From: an uncultured Ardenticatenia bacterium
GTDB taxonomy: Bacteria; Chloroflexota; Anaerolineae; 4572-78; NAK82
Direction: 5' to 3'
Assembly (NCBI GenBank): GCA_937127125.1
Contig: CAKZLO010000032.1
Span: 81,328 to 145,327, forward strand
DNA length: 64,000 nt
Shown here: one piece after another, positions 47,981 to 57,016 of the stretch
Position numbering within the stretch: position 1 is the stretch's first letter
Layout of the letters: each line of letters opens with the position of its first letter
The notes under the pieces: model-generated
Told to the model about the DNA's origin: nothing
Databases searched by the model: none
What the model saw: only the letters and a program-made list of their open reading frames with translations
Made by a program: the position numbers and the translations under genes

Positions 47981-48972
47981 TCTTCTTCAAGCCTCCTACG
48001 CAGATACCGATTGCGCAGTAACTCAACGCTTACAGCAAGCAGAAGCAAAGCACCTGATGCAACACCCTGCCAATAAGGATGCACCTGCAGTAGGTTTAGG
48101 CCATTAGTCAAGGTGCCTAATAGGAGAACTGCCAGCAAGGTCTCCCAAGCGCCACCTCGCCCACCAGTTAACGACGTACCACCCAGCACAACAGCAGTAA
48201 TGGCACCAAACAAATATCCCTGACCGGCACCTGCCCATCCGTTTAAAGCACGGGCGCTAATAAGCACACTTGCTATCCCAGCAGTGGCACCCATTATTAC
48301 GAAAGCTATAAAACGATACTTGGCAACATTTAGCCCAATCAGATTAGCCCCTTGTGGATTGCCCCCTACAACATAGATGTTGCGGCCAAAACGTGTGTAC
48401 CTAAGAACGAACCATAGCAAGACATAGACAAACACAACCACTAACACTTGAACAGGGATACCAAACAACGATCCGAAACCAAATGTCCACAGAAGGGAGC
48501 CTCTGGGAGCATCGATAACTATTTGTTTCATTCCACTTGCGAACTGGGCTACACCGGTGAAGATAGCCAATGTCGCTAGCGTGGTAATAATCGGATTAAT
48601 TCTGAAACGTACACTGATCAGACCATTAATCACCCCAATTCCACAACCCACAGCGATGGCACCTACGATGCCAACAAGAGGGGGCAATCCTATCGTCGTG
48701 ATCAAGAAAGCCAACACAACTGAAGAGGTAGCCAAGACAGCTTCTGTGGAAACGTCCAACATGCCCACCAACAAGATCAACGTAACACCAGCAGCTGTCA
48801 GCCCCAGCGTCGAAATAGAAATGGCCAGATTCCACAAATTCCTGGGTGTTAAGAAGCTCGGGTGCAAGATAGAAAAAATTACGAACAGAATAACCAGAGC
48901 GATGGTCACTCCGAAGGCGGAGGAATCGCGCCAGCTAACCCAAACTTGTCTTCTGGCTATTGCTCTAACCAT
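47977..48972 (-). CDS. Sugar ABC transporter permease, RbsC/RhaP type
   Basis: 331 aa, second CUT2 permease, with SISTLGLTAAGVTLILLVGM, DVSTEAVLATSSVVLAFLI, VVGGNPQGANLIGLNVAKYR and VVLGGTSLTGGRGGAWETLL. It starts six bases after the ATPase stop behind GGAGGG. Together the two permeases should form a heterodimeric channel with the upstream ATPase and binding protein. Confidence 0.92.
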   Translation of the reverse strand: MVRAIARRQVWVSWRDSSAFGVTIALVILFVIFSILHPSFLTPRNLWNLAISISTLGLTAAGVTLILLVGMLDVSTEAVLATSSVVLAFLITTIGLPPLVGIVGAIAVGCGIGVINGLISVRFRINPIITTLATLAIFTGVAQFASGMKQIVIDAPRGSLLWTFGFGSLFGIPVQVLVVVFVYVLLWFVLRYTRFGRNIYVVGGNPQGANLIGLNVAKYRFIAFVIMGATAGIASVLISARALNGWAGAGQGYLFGAITAVVLGGTSLTGGRGGAWETLLAVLLLGTLTNGLNLLQVHPYWQGVASGALLLLAVSVELLRNRYLRRRLEEE

Positions 48973-48978
48973 ATGTGC

Positions 48979-50544
48979 TCAGTTCCCTCCGGTAGCATAG
49001 GCCAGCAGCTTCTCATTGGTTGCCTCTTGACGGGGTAGTTCAGCAGCTATAGTGCCATTACGCATTACCAGAATACGGTCACTCATGGCCAATATCTCCG
49101 GCAGTTCCGTGGATACCAGAATAATGGCTATCCTTGCTTTGGCCAGCTCCTCAAGTAGAGAATATATCTCGTTCTTGGCCCCAACATCTACACCTTGAGT
49201 GGGGTGATCTAGGATAAGCACCTTACAATTGTTTTGCAGCCACTTACCCAGCACTACTTTCTGTTGATTACCACCGCTAAAATATTTCACAAGACGACCG
49301 CCGTCTTTTGGCCTTATGTCGAGTGAATTGATCCAATGCCAGCCTTGTTCATATTCCTTGCGCGGGCTGAGGAGCAGCTTCGCAAACGAAATCAGGGAAG
49401 TATTGGCAAGGGTTAAGTTGGCATTAGCACTTAGAATCTGTACAAGACCTTCTCGCTTGCGATCGCCCGGTACCAATCCGAAACCAAGGCGTTTCGCCAT
49501 TTCAGGCGATTGGATTCTTACTTGGTTACCGTTAACCCAAATCTCACCTCGATCAGCAGGGGTTATCCCGTAGAGGACATCTATTAGTTGTTTCTGCCCT
49601 GCACCTAGTAGACCGAACACACCCAGGATCTCCCCTTCCCGCAAGGAGAAGGTAATATCATGCAATGCTTTGCTTTTTCCGATGCGATTGGCGCGCAGAA
49701 TCTCGGCGCCGGGTGTAACGACAGTCTGCTTCTGGGGCGCTTCGACCTCACGTCCTACCATCATGCGGATCAATTCTAGTCGATCTACTTCGTTAGCTCT
49801 TACTGTCCCCACCTTGCGCCCATCCCGCAAGACAGTAACCCGGTCTGCAATTTCCTGGATCTCCTCCAGCTTGTGAGAAATATACAGTATGGAGACACCG
49901 CCCGCGACGACGCAACGGATCATCGCAAAGAGACTTTCAATTTCGTGAGGACCAAGAGCTGCTGTAGGCTCGTCGAGGATCATGATCGAGGCGTTAGCGC
50001 ATACGCAGCGCACAATTTCCACCATCTGCATTTGCGCAGGCCGTAACAATCCGACACGTGTGTGGGGGTCAAGCTCCAGGTTCAGGCTGCGCAGCTCTCG
50101 AGCTGCCTCTTCATAGCATCGGTCCCAGTCTATGATGCCCGAGGCTTTGATCGGCATACGTCCGGCGAAAATGTTCTCGGCAACGCTTAAGTCTGGAAAC
50201 AGATTCCAGTCCTGATGAACCGTCATAATCCCGTGTCTTCGCGCATCCGCAGGACTATGGAAGCGTACCTCCTGGCCCTCTATAAGAATGCGCCCTGCAT
50301 CTGCTGGATGCGCTCCGGACACAATCTTGACCAGCGTGGTCTTTCCGGCTCCATTCTGACCAACCAGCGCGTGCACTTCACCAGGGAGCAAATCGAAGTC
50401 CACTGCACATAATGCCTGGACACCTGGAAAAGATTTCGAGATGCCCTCCATCACCAGTCGTGGCTGGGTTGCGCCTGTGACTTGCAACTTAGCCGATGAT
50501 TCCAATCGTTCCGCTTGTCCCACTGCCCTGCCTCTGTCCATCAT
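48979..50544 (-). CDS. Sugar ABC transporter ATP-binding protein, RbsA/RhaT type (double ABC)
   Basis: 521 aa from ATG 50544 (a second ATG follows directly). Two ABC domains: Walker A GQNGAGKTTLVKIVSG, signature region AQMQMVEIVRCV and Walker B IMILDEPTAALG in the first; [30 protein letters not shown] and LILDHPTQGVDVG in the second. This is typical of CUT2 importers for ribose, rhamnose and similar monosaccharides. The second Walker B reads LDHP instead of LDEP, so its glutamate is absent, which is usual for the degenerate half in this class or may be specific here. Confidence 0.93.
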   Translation of the reverse strand: MMDRGRAVGQAERLESSAKLQVTGATQPRLVMEGISKSFPGVQALCAVDFDLLPGEVHALVGQNGAGKTTLVKIVSGAHPADAGRILIEGQEVRFHSPADARRHGIMTVHQDWNLFPDLSVAENIFAGRMPIKASGIIDWDRCYEEAARELRSLNLELDPHTRVGLLRPAQMQMVEIVRCVCANASIMILDEPTAALGPHEIESLFAMIRCVVAGGVSILYISHKLEEIQEIADRVTVLRDGRKVGTVRANEVDRLELIRMMVGREVEAPQKQTVVTPGAEILRANRIGKSKALHDITFSLREGEILGVFGLLGAGQKQLIDVLYGITPADRGEIWVNGNQVRIQSPEMAKRLGFGLVPGDRKREGLVQILSANANLTLANTSLISFAKLLLSPRKEYEQGWHWINSLDIRPKDGGRLVKYFSGGNQQKVVLGKWLQNNCKVLILDHPTQGVDVGAKNEIYSLLEELAKARIAIILVSTELPEILAMSDRILVMRNGTIAAELPRQEATNEKLLAYATGGN

Positions 50545-50668
50545 AAGGGATTTCTTTTCTGCCCTAAAGGTAGCAGGAAACAAGAAACACTTGAGGATTG
50601 CTTGAAGCCTGCCTCCGACACAAAAGTGCCGGAGGCAGGTGCACGTTCCATTGTTCCAGGGTTGCCAA

Positions 50669-51865
50669 TCAATCTGGCATTGGCATGCCTCGTATCATCT
50701 CATCAGTGCATTGCTCAACGTTGTTGGGGTACCACTGATCTACAGTGTCCTTGGTGAGCAGCACCACGGATTGTTGTACATATCGTGGCACATCTTCACC
50801 ATTCAGAATGCGGGTTAAATAATTGATGGCTAGCTTACCAGCACAACGCGGCATATACCCAGTATAAGAGACATACAAAGTACCCGGTCTCTTGAGCTCT
50901 TCACGCGGGCCAACACCGCCACCCTGACCAGAGACCATCGCCGTATCCGGTGTATACCCTGCTGCCTCCAAAGCACGTGCTGCTCCGGCTGTCATCTCAT
51001 CGCTGCACGACACCATCACAAAATAGTTATCGGCCGGATGAGCAGTGATCTGGTCGCTGACGCTCTTGATCACCTCGTTCAGAGTGTACGGAGCATCGTA
51101 CCATACAATGTTCTCCTGCGGAAAGTCTGGATAGGCCTCATCCAAGGCCTTCTTGTACCCCTCAAGGCGCATCGTACAGGACGTGAAGGCCGAGAGGTCC
51201 ATAAAGATGGCCACTGTTTTCTTGTAGTCCCAGTTCTTCGCCTTGGCCTGCTCCATCATATACTTGCCCGCGATGTATCCTGCATAGGTGCTGGGCACGC
51301 CATAATAGTAGTCGTCACGGGTCATCGGGGTATCCGCACCTACAGCGACGATGCCTGCCTCTTTCATCATCTTGGAAATCGTTGGACCGAGCGCCGGGTC
51401 GGTGGCATAAATGAACATCCCGTCATACTTGTTTGCCACAATGGTTTCCGCGATGCTCAACGACTTATTTGCATCGAAATTGGCATCAAATACATCGAGG
51501 GTCATGCCAAGCTCCTTGGCGAATTCCTGAGCACTCTCGGCTACTTCGCGCGTATAGTCCTGAGACATGATGATCATGTTTAGCGCCAGCCGATAGGGCC
51601 GATTGGGCTTCGGAATCCCAGGCGGTAGAATGTCGTACATGCGTGCGTCGGTAAGCCAGCGGTAGATGGCCGGGTAGTCATTCACCTCAGGTGTGGGAAT
51701 AGGGGTCGGCGTAGCGGCAGGCTCTGCTGCGGGAGTGGCAGTTTCTGCCCTTCTCACTCCCTGCTCCGGAGTAGCTTGGGCGACACCAGCTATAAGAGCC
51801 AGTAGCACAACCACCGCTGTGAACAGAAAGGCTCTCCTTGCGATTTGATGTATAGAATGTTTCAT
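50669..51865 (-). CDS. Sugar-binding protein of the ABC transporter (periplasmic-binding-protein type I)
   Basis: 398 aa with a signal peptide (RRAFLFTAVVVLLALIAGVA), then a Thr/Pro spacer. The mature domain resembles ribose/rhamnose-binding proteins: RLALNMIIMSQDYTREVAE, DAN-rich first lobe, VAVGADTPMTRDDYYYGV and the hinge VSCSDEMTAGAARALEA. It captures the sugar and delivers it to the permeases. First gene of this operon; an inverted repeat lies upstream. Probably a lipid- or wall-held protein. Confidence 0.9.
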   Translation of the reverse strand: MKHSIHQIARRAFLFTAVVVLLALIAGVAQATPEQGVRRAETATPAAEPAATPTPIPTPEVNDYPAIYRWLTDARMYDILPPGIPKPNRPYRLALNMIIMSQDYTREVAESAQEFAKELGMTLDVFDANFDANKSLSIAETIVANKYDGMFIYATDPALGPTISKMMKEAGIVAVGADTPMTRDDYYYGVPSTYAGYIAGKYMMEQAKAKNWDYKKTVAIFMDLSAFTSCTMRLEGYKKALDEAYPDFPQENIVWYDAPYTLNEVIKSVSDQITAHPADNYFVMVSCSDEMTAGAARALEAAGYTPDTAMVSGQGGGVGPREELKRPGTLYVSYTGYMPRCAGKLAINYLTRILNGEDVPRYVQQSVVLLTKDTVDQWYPNNVEQCTDEMIRGMPMPD

Positions 51866-51892
51866 TTTCTAACTCCTTTGGTCTTTTTGCTG

Positions 51893-51916
51893 TTTCACGA
51901 TCAACTTACTGTGAAA
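51893..51916. promoter_or_regulatory. Inverted repeat upstream of the sugar-binding protein gene
   Basis: TTTCAC (51893-51898) and GTGAAA (51911-51916), 12 bases apart. GTGAA is the core of the four heptamers in front of the regulator gene, so both may be bound by the same protein. Confidence 0.45.
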
Positions 51917-52071
51917 TTACTGGTATAAATCATTTGACTGATGGTCCCGCTGGTGTCATTTACCTCCTTTCAACTCCAATGATTAGCTCGCCTAGCTGGT
52001 CTACCTTCCGTACACTGTACGGTTGTTCTCATACAGGCCGGAGGCGATCTGGAGGGAGCCAATAGGTAGCC

Positions 52072-53154
52072 TCAGTAGATCCCATAACAATGAATGGCAT
52101 TTAACATGGCGATGTAGTTTTCGTGCGGCACAAAGTTGGTGATACTATGGCTAGAACCAGCAATGTACCGTCCACCAGGTTTGAGCACCTCCATATGTTC
52201 TTTAACGTCTCGTTCCACGTCTTCCGGTGTCCCATGCACTAACGGCCACTCTACGTCGATGTTGCCACTCAGCGTGACACGACTGCCGAAACGCTTTTTG
52301 TAATCACGGTAATCAATGCCATAAGGATCCATCGGGTTAATACCATTTATGCCAATATCGATCAGCCACTCAACCGCGTCATCTATTTTACCATCGCTGT
52401 GGAACATTACGGGGATACCCTTACTCAAGGCCGGTGCAATGATGCGGGCCATGCGGTGTAACCATATTTCCTTGAACAACGGGGGTGGAATCATCAACCC
52501 GTTCTTCCATGCAAAATCGTCCGCGACATAAAGAATGTCGATCCCCTCGTTTACGGCAGCAGCTGTCAACTGCTCGAAGTAAACCGTGCTAGCTTCGAGC
52601 ATCTCCTCCACAAGATCTCTTTGCTCATAACACATCATCATAAAGTCGGTTAGTCCAACCACCATTTCATAAAGGGTTTGCAGGATGCAACCACCCAATA
52701 GCATCACCCCGATGCGAGTACCCTTGGCTGCTTCTTTGTACTCACGGATGTATTGAAGGCGATCCTCAATATCTGCCTCCCCAGGCAGCACAACCGATTC
52801 CCAATCCTGGCGTGTTTTAACACTTCGATCCGCGATCACCTTCATAGTGCCATCAGGCATACGCTTCTTTAGCGGGGTCCACAATGCCTCGATAACCATC
52901 ACGTCTTGACCGGTGATTTGACAGAATTCTACGAAGTCGGCCCCCTTCATCGGTCGACCTATTGCTTCGCTGGCTCCTTTAGCTGGGTCGCCACCGTAGG
53001 AGAGCGTATTGCCAGCTTCGCGTCCCAATAACTTGGTCACATGTTGGTCATCCACTAGGTTCTCGAAGTTAGGAACGCGATCAACCGCATTACCCTTGAG
53101 CACCGCCTTTAGGCGTTCGACATCTGGTTCCCCCACATAAGGCTGTAGTCGCAT
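52072..53154 (-). CDS. URO-D superfamily protein, putative corrinoid methyltransferase component 1
   Basis: 360 aa from ATG 53154, chosen for AGGAGG eight to ten bases upstream. Uroporphyrinogen-decarboxylase-fold barrel: VPNFENLVDDQHV, IDILYVADDFAWKNGLMI, VMFHSDGKIDDAVEWLIDIG, INGINPMDPYGIDYRDY and GNIDVEWPLVHGTP. Paralogs MtaA, MtbA and CmuA use a His-x-Cys zinc motif where this protein has HSDG. A Cys occurs at the very C-terminus (AIHCYGIY). The gene follows a corrinoid-protein gene by 23 bases, so a methyl-transfer role is more likely than haem synthesis. Confidence 0.82.
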   Translation of the reverse strand: MRLQPYVGEPDVERLKAVLKGNAVDRVPNFENLVDDQHVTKLLGREAGNTLSYGGDPAKGASEAIGRPMKGADFVEFCQITGQDVMVIEALWTPLKKRMPDGTMKVIADRSVKTRQDWESVVLPGEADIEDRLQYIREYKEAAKGTRIGVMLLGGCILQTLYEMVVGLTDFMMMCYEQRDLVEEMLEASTVYFEQLTAAAVNEGIDILYVADDFAWKNGLMIPPPLFKEIWLHRMARIIAPALSKGIPVMFHSDGKIDDAVEWLIDIGINGINPMDPYGIDYRDYKKRFGSRVTLSGNIDVEWPLVHGTPEDVERDVKEHMEVLKPGGRYIAGSSHSITNFVPHENYIAMLNAIHCYGIY

Positions 53155-53177
53155 CCTAAAATGTCCTCCTGATCTAG

Positions 53178-53831
53178 CTACACACACTGGCGACGAGCCG
53201 CCAGTTTTTCAGTTACAATGCGCGCTGCCGTACCAGCATCTGGTGCATAAATCTCAGCCTGCCATTCATCTGCATTGCGTTGCGTAACAGGCGCGCCGCC
53301 GACCGCCACAAGACGACCTTCACGTAGACCGGCTTCCTCGAGGGCTGCAATAGTGCGTGGGATGTTTACCATAGTGGTGCTCAGGAGAGCGGAAAAACCC
53401 ACCACAGCAGGGTTATGTTCACGTACTGCTTCCACAAAACGCTCCGGAGCAACGTCTACACCTAGATCCACTACGCGATATCCTGTGCCTTCAAGTGTAG
53501 CGATCACCAGATTCTTGCCGATATCATGTAGATCGCCTTGAACCGTGCCGATCACTACTGTTTCCTGTTGGGAAACGACGTCTCTTTCACCCAATAGTGG
53601 CTTCAAATAGGAAATCGCACGTTTGGTTGCCTCGGCAGCAAGGATCAAATCGGGCAAGAAAAATTCTGCCTGGGAGAAACGCAGTCCAACCTCATCCATC
53701 GCTGGCCGCAAAGCTTTTTCAATGATGTCGGTCGCAGAGAAACCTTCTTCCAAGGCTCGCTTCACCAGCCCTTCAATTTCGTGGCGTTTGCCTTCGAGAA
53801 CAGTGTTGTAAATACTGTCCAGTATGCTCAT
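53178..53831 (-). CDS. Cobalamin-binding (corrinoid) protein of a methyltransferase system
   Basis: 217 aa from ATG 53831, with AGAGAGG nine bases upstream. N-terminal helical cap (GKRHEIEGLVKRALEEGFSA, ALRPAMDEVGLRFSQAEFFL), then the B12-binding Rossmann domain with the cobalt-ligand motif GTVQGDLHDIGKNLV (D-x-H-x-x-G), GYRVVDLGVDVAPERF and VVGFSALLSTTM. This is the MtbC/MttC/MtaC type, carrying a methyl group between a substrate methyltransferase and an acceptor methyltransferase. It lies between two URO-D genes. Confidence 0.93.
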   Translation of the reverse strand: MSILDSIYNTVLEGKRHEIEGLVKRALEEGFSATDIIEKALRPAMDEVGLRFSQAEFFLPDLILAAEATKRAISYLKPLLGERDVVSQQETVVIGTVQGDLHDIGKNLVIATLEGTGYRVVDLGVDVAPERFVEAVREHNPAVVGFSALLSTTMVNIPRTIAALEEAGLREGRLVAVGGAPVTQRNADEWQAEIYAPDAGTAARIVTEKLAARRQCV

Positions 53832-53888
53832 AGGTTTCATCCTCTCTACGCAGTGTTCCGTCATATTCGATTCATCGTGTTTGACGAT

Positions 53889-55118
53889 CTAGCCGCGTCC
53901 CAGTCGATATTTGAGATACTCCACATACTCGCAAAAGTTAGGCCATGAGATGTCGGGCGGCACACTATGATCTAGCTCAGGGATATATCCACCGTCCTCG
54001 ACCAAAGGCATCACCCGATCCACTTCACGGCGCATCATCTCGCCACCTGGCACAAGGGCACGTTTGTCGATGCCGCCCATAATCACTAGATCATGCCCGT
54101 AGGTTTGGCGGACCTTCAGTACATCCATTCCAGATTGCACCTCGAACGGCCAAAGCATGTTGATGCCTGACTCAATCCACATGGGGATCAACTTGGTAAT
54201 ATTGCCGTCGCTGTCGAGTCCGATGTGCTTGATACCTCGACTACGCAGCCAATCGTTAACCCGCCGATAGTGCTTGAAAGCGAACTTGCGAAACAGCCGT
54301 GGATCGATCAACGAATCATGGTTATATGCCATATCCTCCCAGTACCAGAAGACGTCGAACTCTGTGTATTTCAACACTTCCTCAGTGATTTCGATAATGC
54401 GGTCAGCACGTTCTTCCATCATTCTTTCGATAAGTGTAGGATTATCATAGAAGGCTAGGCAAAGGTTCTCTAATCCCATCATATTACGTAAAGCACCGAA
54501 GAATCCACCCCAACGATCTGCCCAACACAACCGTGGATGTTCATCAACTGATGTAGCTGTGCTCTTTGTGTCCTTTTCGTCATCCCCAACAGCGAGATTT
54601 GCTGCTCCTGCTACACCTCGCAGCTTTCCTCGTTTGACCTGTTCCTGCCACGTTTTGGGAAAGCGCTCTTCTGCGTTTAGTGCCAGACGCTCTGCAGCAA
54701 ACTTCTCGAAGTCCTCCAATGTTTCAACCGGGAACTTGACAAACTGGGGCATGCTAGTGTCCGCGTGCTCCTTGAACTCACGCATCAGGATACCTTCATG
54801 GTTGATATAAAGCTTGGTACGCTCGTCCTCCTCAATTACCTTGTACTCAAAAGGTGGCACTGGTCCATACCAAGAATCTACCCGCAATAGCTCATCTAAA
54901 TCAAAGCGTTGGGGCAACCCTTCACCGTGCCAACCCAAGGTAGGACCCTCGTAACCCTGTGTACGCCATACCAGCTCTGTTTCTGGCCACACAAAGGCGT
55001 AAGCGCGAACCCAAGGTACATCCACTGGTTGGAATTCCAGTGTTCTAAGAAATCTTTCGCGGGAAGTCATCGTGATAGATCGTTTCTCTGCTGTGATCGT
55101 CTTATAGCTTGTATCCAC
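53889..55118 (-). CDS. URO-D superfamily protein, putative corrinoid methyltransferase component 2
   Basis: 409 aa from a GTG at 55118 with AGGGAG at six bases; the inner ATG at 55070 (TSRERFLRTLEFQPVDV) fits homology equally. URO-D barrel blocks: FDVFWYWEDMAYNHDSLI, IKHIGLDSDGNITKLIPM, LWPFEVQSGMDVLKVRQTYG, LVIMGGIDKRALVPGG and PELDHSVPPDISWPNFCEYV. It is longer than true HemE and lacks HemE's N-terminal arginine cluster. DSDG replaces the zinc motif of MtaA. It sits between the regulator and the corrinoid-protein gene. Confidence 0.82.
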   Translation of the reverse strand: MDTSYKTITAEKRSITMTSRERFLRTLEFQPVDVPWVRAYAFVWPETELVWRTQGYEGPTLGWHGEGLPQRFDLDELLRVDSWYGPVPPFEYKVIEEDERTKLYINHEGILMREFKEHADTSMPQFVKFPVETLEDFEKFAAERLALNAEERFPKTWQEQVKRGKLRGVAGAANLAVGDDEKDTKSTATSVDEHPRLCWADRWGGFFGALRNMMGLENLCLAFYDNPTLIERMMEERADRIIEITEEVLKYTEFDVFWYWEDMAYNHDSLIDPRLFRKFAFKHYRRVNDWLRSRGIKHIGLDSDGNITKLIPMWIESGINMLWPFEVQSGMDVLKVRQTYGHDLVIMGGIDKRALVPGGEMMRREVDRVMPLVEDGGYIPELDHSVPPDISWPNFCEYVEYLKYRLGRG

Positions 55119-55132
55119 TGCAGTCTCCCTAT

Positions 55133-56893
55133 CTATGTCTCCTCATTTGGGTAATAGTGACTCAGGTTGTCGCGTGTGATATAAACATGGCGTGTATAAA
55201 GTGCCGGTGGCACAGGCTCTCCGCGTAAGATGCGTAAAGCAGCATCCAAAAGCCTATCGCCATATTCCTCAGGAAAATAGGCAGTAGAACCCACGAAGGG
55301 GAAACCTGCGCGACGCAAGGCCCAACGGCCAACGCGGTCGGCATTCTGCCCCACCGCCACCACCTGATTAAGACGTCCAGCCCGCTCGAAAGCAGTCAGG
55401 GCACCAACCGCAGCATCGTCATTAATAGCAACAATGGCCACACGTACATCTGTTGGAATGTCGGCAAGATGGGCAGCCATAGCTACAGTAGCGTCTTCCA
55501 CAATCACTGGGCTGTCGATTGCTTTAATCTTATCCGCTGCGATCGGGCCAAGCACCGACATCAATCCGTCCAGCTGTCCCTGCAAGCGCGCTCCCCCTAG
55601 CGGTCCCACGCGTGGTGCGTCAAGGCGGAGCACTAAGTCAAGCTGCCCTCCCCAATTCTCCTTGATCCAATGTGCTAGACCTTCGCCAGCCATGTAACCA
55701 GCGCGATAATTGTCTGCACCAAAAAACGTAGCTCCAGGCAATGGTACGTCCACTGCAATGGCAGGTATTCCCGCTCGATTCAGTTTGTCCATAATGACAT
55801 TACCGATGGCGGCATCCAGCTGAAACTCAATCACCAAATCCACACGGTTTGCCACAAATTTTTCAGCATTCTCGAGTGCTTTCTGGCTATCAAGGGCATT
55901 GTCTTCTATGAGGAGCTCTACATTGCCGAGACGGGCAGCGGCTCTTTCTAAACTGGCACGCACATCGTGAGTGAAACTCATCCTTTCTGTAGCGTTACCA
56001 AAGCCAATACGGTAGCGGCGACCATTGACGAGCGAAGGTATCGGTTGCAGAGTCTCTGAGGAGGTAGCCCCAACCACAGTGATCGGACAGCTGACCACCC
56101 GGCGCAAAGCAGCCAATTTATCTCGTGGAACTGCCTCATCGACCACTATCCAGTTAATCTGGTTAAGACTTGCAAAGCGAAAGGTGCCTGTCTTTTCAAA
56201 CTTAGTGTGGTCAATCAGAGCGATAACTTGACGAGCTAGCTTGACTAGCTGCGCTTTGAGAGAAGCTTCATCCACATCATTTTCAGTCAAATCCTCATCA
56301 AGTGAAAGACCGGAACAAGATACGAAACACTTGCTGGCACGGAATCCGGCGAGCAAGTCAGGATTGAGGTCTCCCACGAGTGCGTTCCCATCCGAACGCA
56401 CCAGATTAGCAGCCAGTATCACTTTGTTGGTAGGTTCTTGGGCCAACAATAAAGCTGCCTGTAACCCGCTGGTCACCACCGTAAGGTAACGCCGCTCGCG
56501 CAGAAGAAGGGCTAGATGGTATGCGCTGGTGCTGGCATCTAGGATGATAGCATCGCCATCCTGCACCATTCTTGCTGCCCACCGTGCTATGTTCTGCTTT
56601 TCCCAATGATTGAGATGCGAGCGCAGAGAGAATGGAATTTCTCGAGCGGATGATCTGCTCAGAGCAATGGCTCCACCGCGTACTCGTCGCAGCAGTCCAC
56701 GCTTATCCAAGGCCGACAGGTCAGTGCGGACAGTGTTGGTCGACACACCAAAGCGCGTCGCAATCTCTTCTACACTCACTTCGCCCGCTTGGTTCACAAG
56801 ATTTAGGATAGACTGGCGACGACGATGGACATCCACAGAGCTTGTGTTTCCCCCGTCTGTAATGCCTAACTCAGCTACGAGATTGGGCAGCAA
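55133..56893 (-). CDS. DeoR-type repressor fused to a periplasmic-binding-protein sugar domain
   Basis: 586 aa. Residues 24-78: DeoR helix-turn-helix (RQSILNLVNQAGEVSVEEIA, VSTNTVRTDLSALDKRG). Residues 88-270: DeoRC sensor (GDAIILDASTSAYHLALLL, NDVDEASLKAQLVKLARQVI, LIDHTKFEKTG). Residues 293-580: a second sensor like ribose-binding protein/LacI (YRIGFGNATERMSFTHDVRA, PAIAVDVPLPGATFFGADN, VAINDDAAVGALTAFERAG). Two sugar sensors on one DNA-binding domain are unusual. Start TTG 56893, or possibly GTG 56836. First gene of the cluster, behind a consensus promoter with phased repeats, so probably autoregulated. Confidence 0.92.
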   Translation of the reverse strand: MLPNLVAELGITDGGNTSSVDVHRRRQSILNLVNQAGEVSVEEIATRFGVSTNTVRTDLSALDKRGLLRRVRGGAIALSRSSAREIPFSLRSHLNHWEKQNIARWAARMVQDGDAIILDASTSAYHLALLLRERRYLTVVTSGLQAALLLAQEPTNKVILAANLVRSDGNALVGDLNPDLLAGFRASKCFVSCSGLSLDEDLTENDVDEASLKAQLVKLARQVIALIDHTKFEKTGTFRFASLNQINWIVVDEAVPRDKLAALRRVVSCPITVVGATSSETLQPIPSLVNGRRYRIGFGNATERMSFTHDVRASLERAAARLGNVELLIEDNALDSQKALENAEKFVANRVDLVIEFQLDAAIGNVIMDKLNRAGIPAIAVDVPLPGATFFGADNYRAGYMAGEGLAHWIKENWGGQLDLVLRLDAPRVGPLGGARLQGQLDGLMSVLGPIAADKIKAIDSPVIVEDATVAMAAHLADIPTDVRVAIVAINDDAAVGALTAFERAGRLNQVVAVGQNADRVGRWALRRAGFPFVGSTAYFPEEYGDRLLDAALRILRGEPVPPALYTRHVYITRDNLSHYYPNEET

Positions 56894-56909
56894 GTCACCC
56901 CGTCGCTAA

Positions 56910-56925
56910 TAATGGAATACCATTA
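56910..56925. promoter_or_regulatory. Inverted repeat just upstream of the regulator start
   Basis: TAATGG (56910-56915), AATA, CCATTA (56920-56925), flanked by GCTA and TAGC. It is in the leader, 17 bases before the TTG start; it could be an operator or an RNA hairpin covering the start. Confidence 0.4.
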
Positions 56926-56974
56926 GGCTAGCCATTTAATACGGCAGGGAATGTTTGCATTTAACTTTGAGATG

Positions 56975-57014
56975 TTGTGAATATTTTGTGAATTGGCTGT
57001 GATGCGCTTGTGAA
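56975..57014. promoter_or_regulatory. Four heptamers at exact 11-bp spacing, probable operator
   Basis: Plus strand TTGTGAA at 56975, 56986 and 57008, and CTGTGAT at 56997; all starts are 11 bp apart, so on one helix face (TTCACAA on the transcribed strand). They lie right after the predicted -10 box and would cover the transcription start. Confidence 0.7.
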
Positions 57015-57016
57015 AT

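Noticed and set aside
47508..48107. 199-codon plus-strand frame opposite the permeases
   Set aside because: Antisense shadow of two well-supported membrane proteins, rich in residues complementary to hydrophobic codons.
51866..52071. Cobalamin riboswitch near the corrinoid genes
   Set aside because: I saw no B12-box-like sequence; the short gap shows only the inverted repeat.
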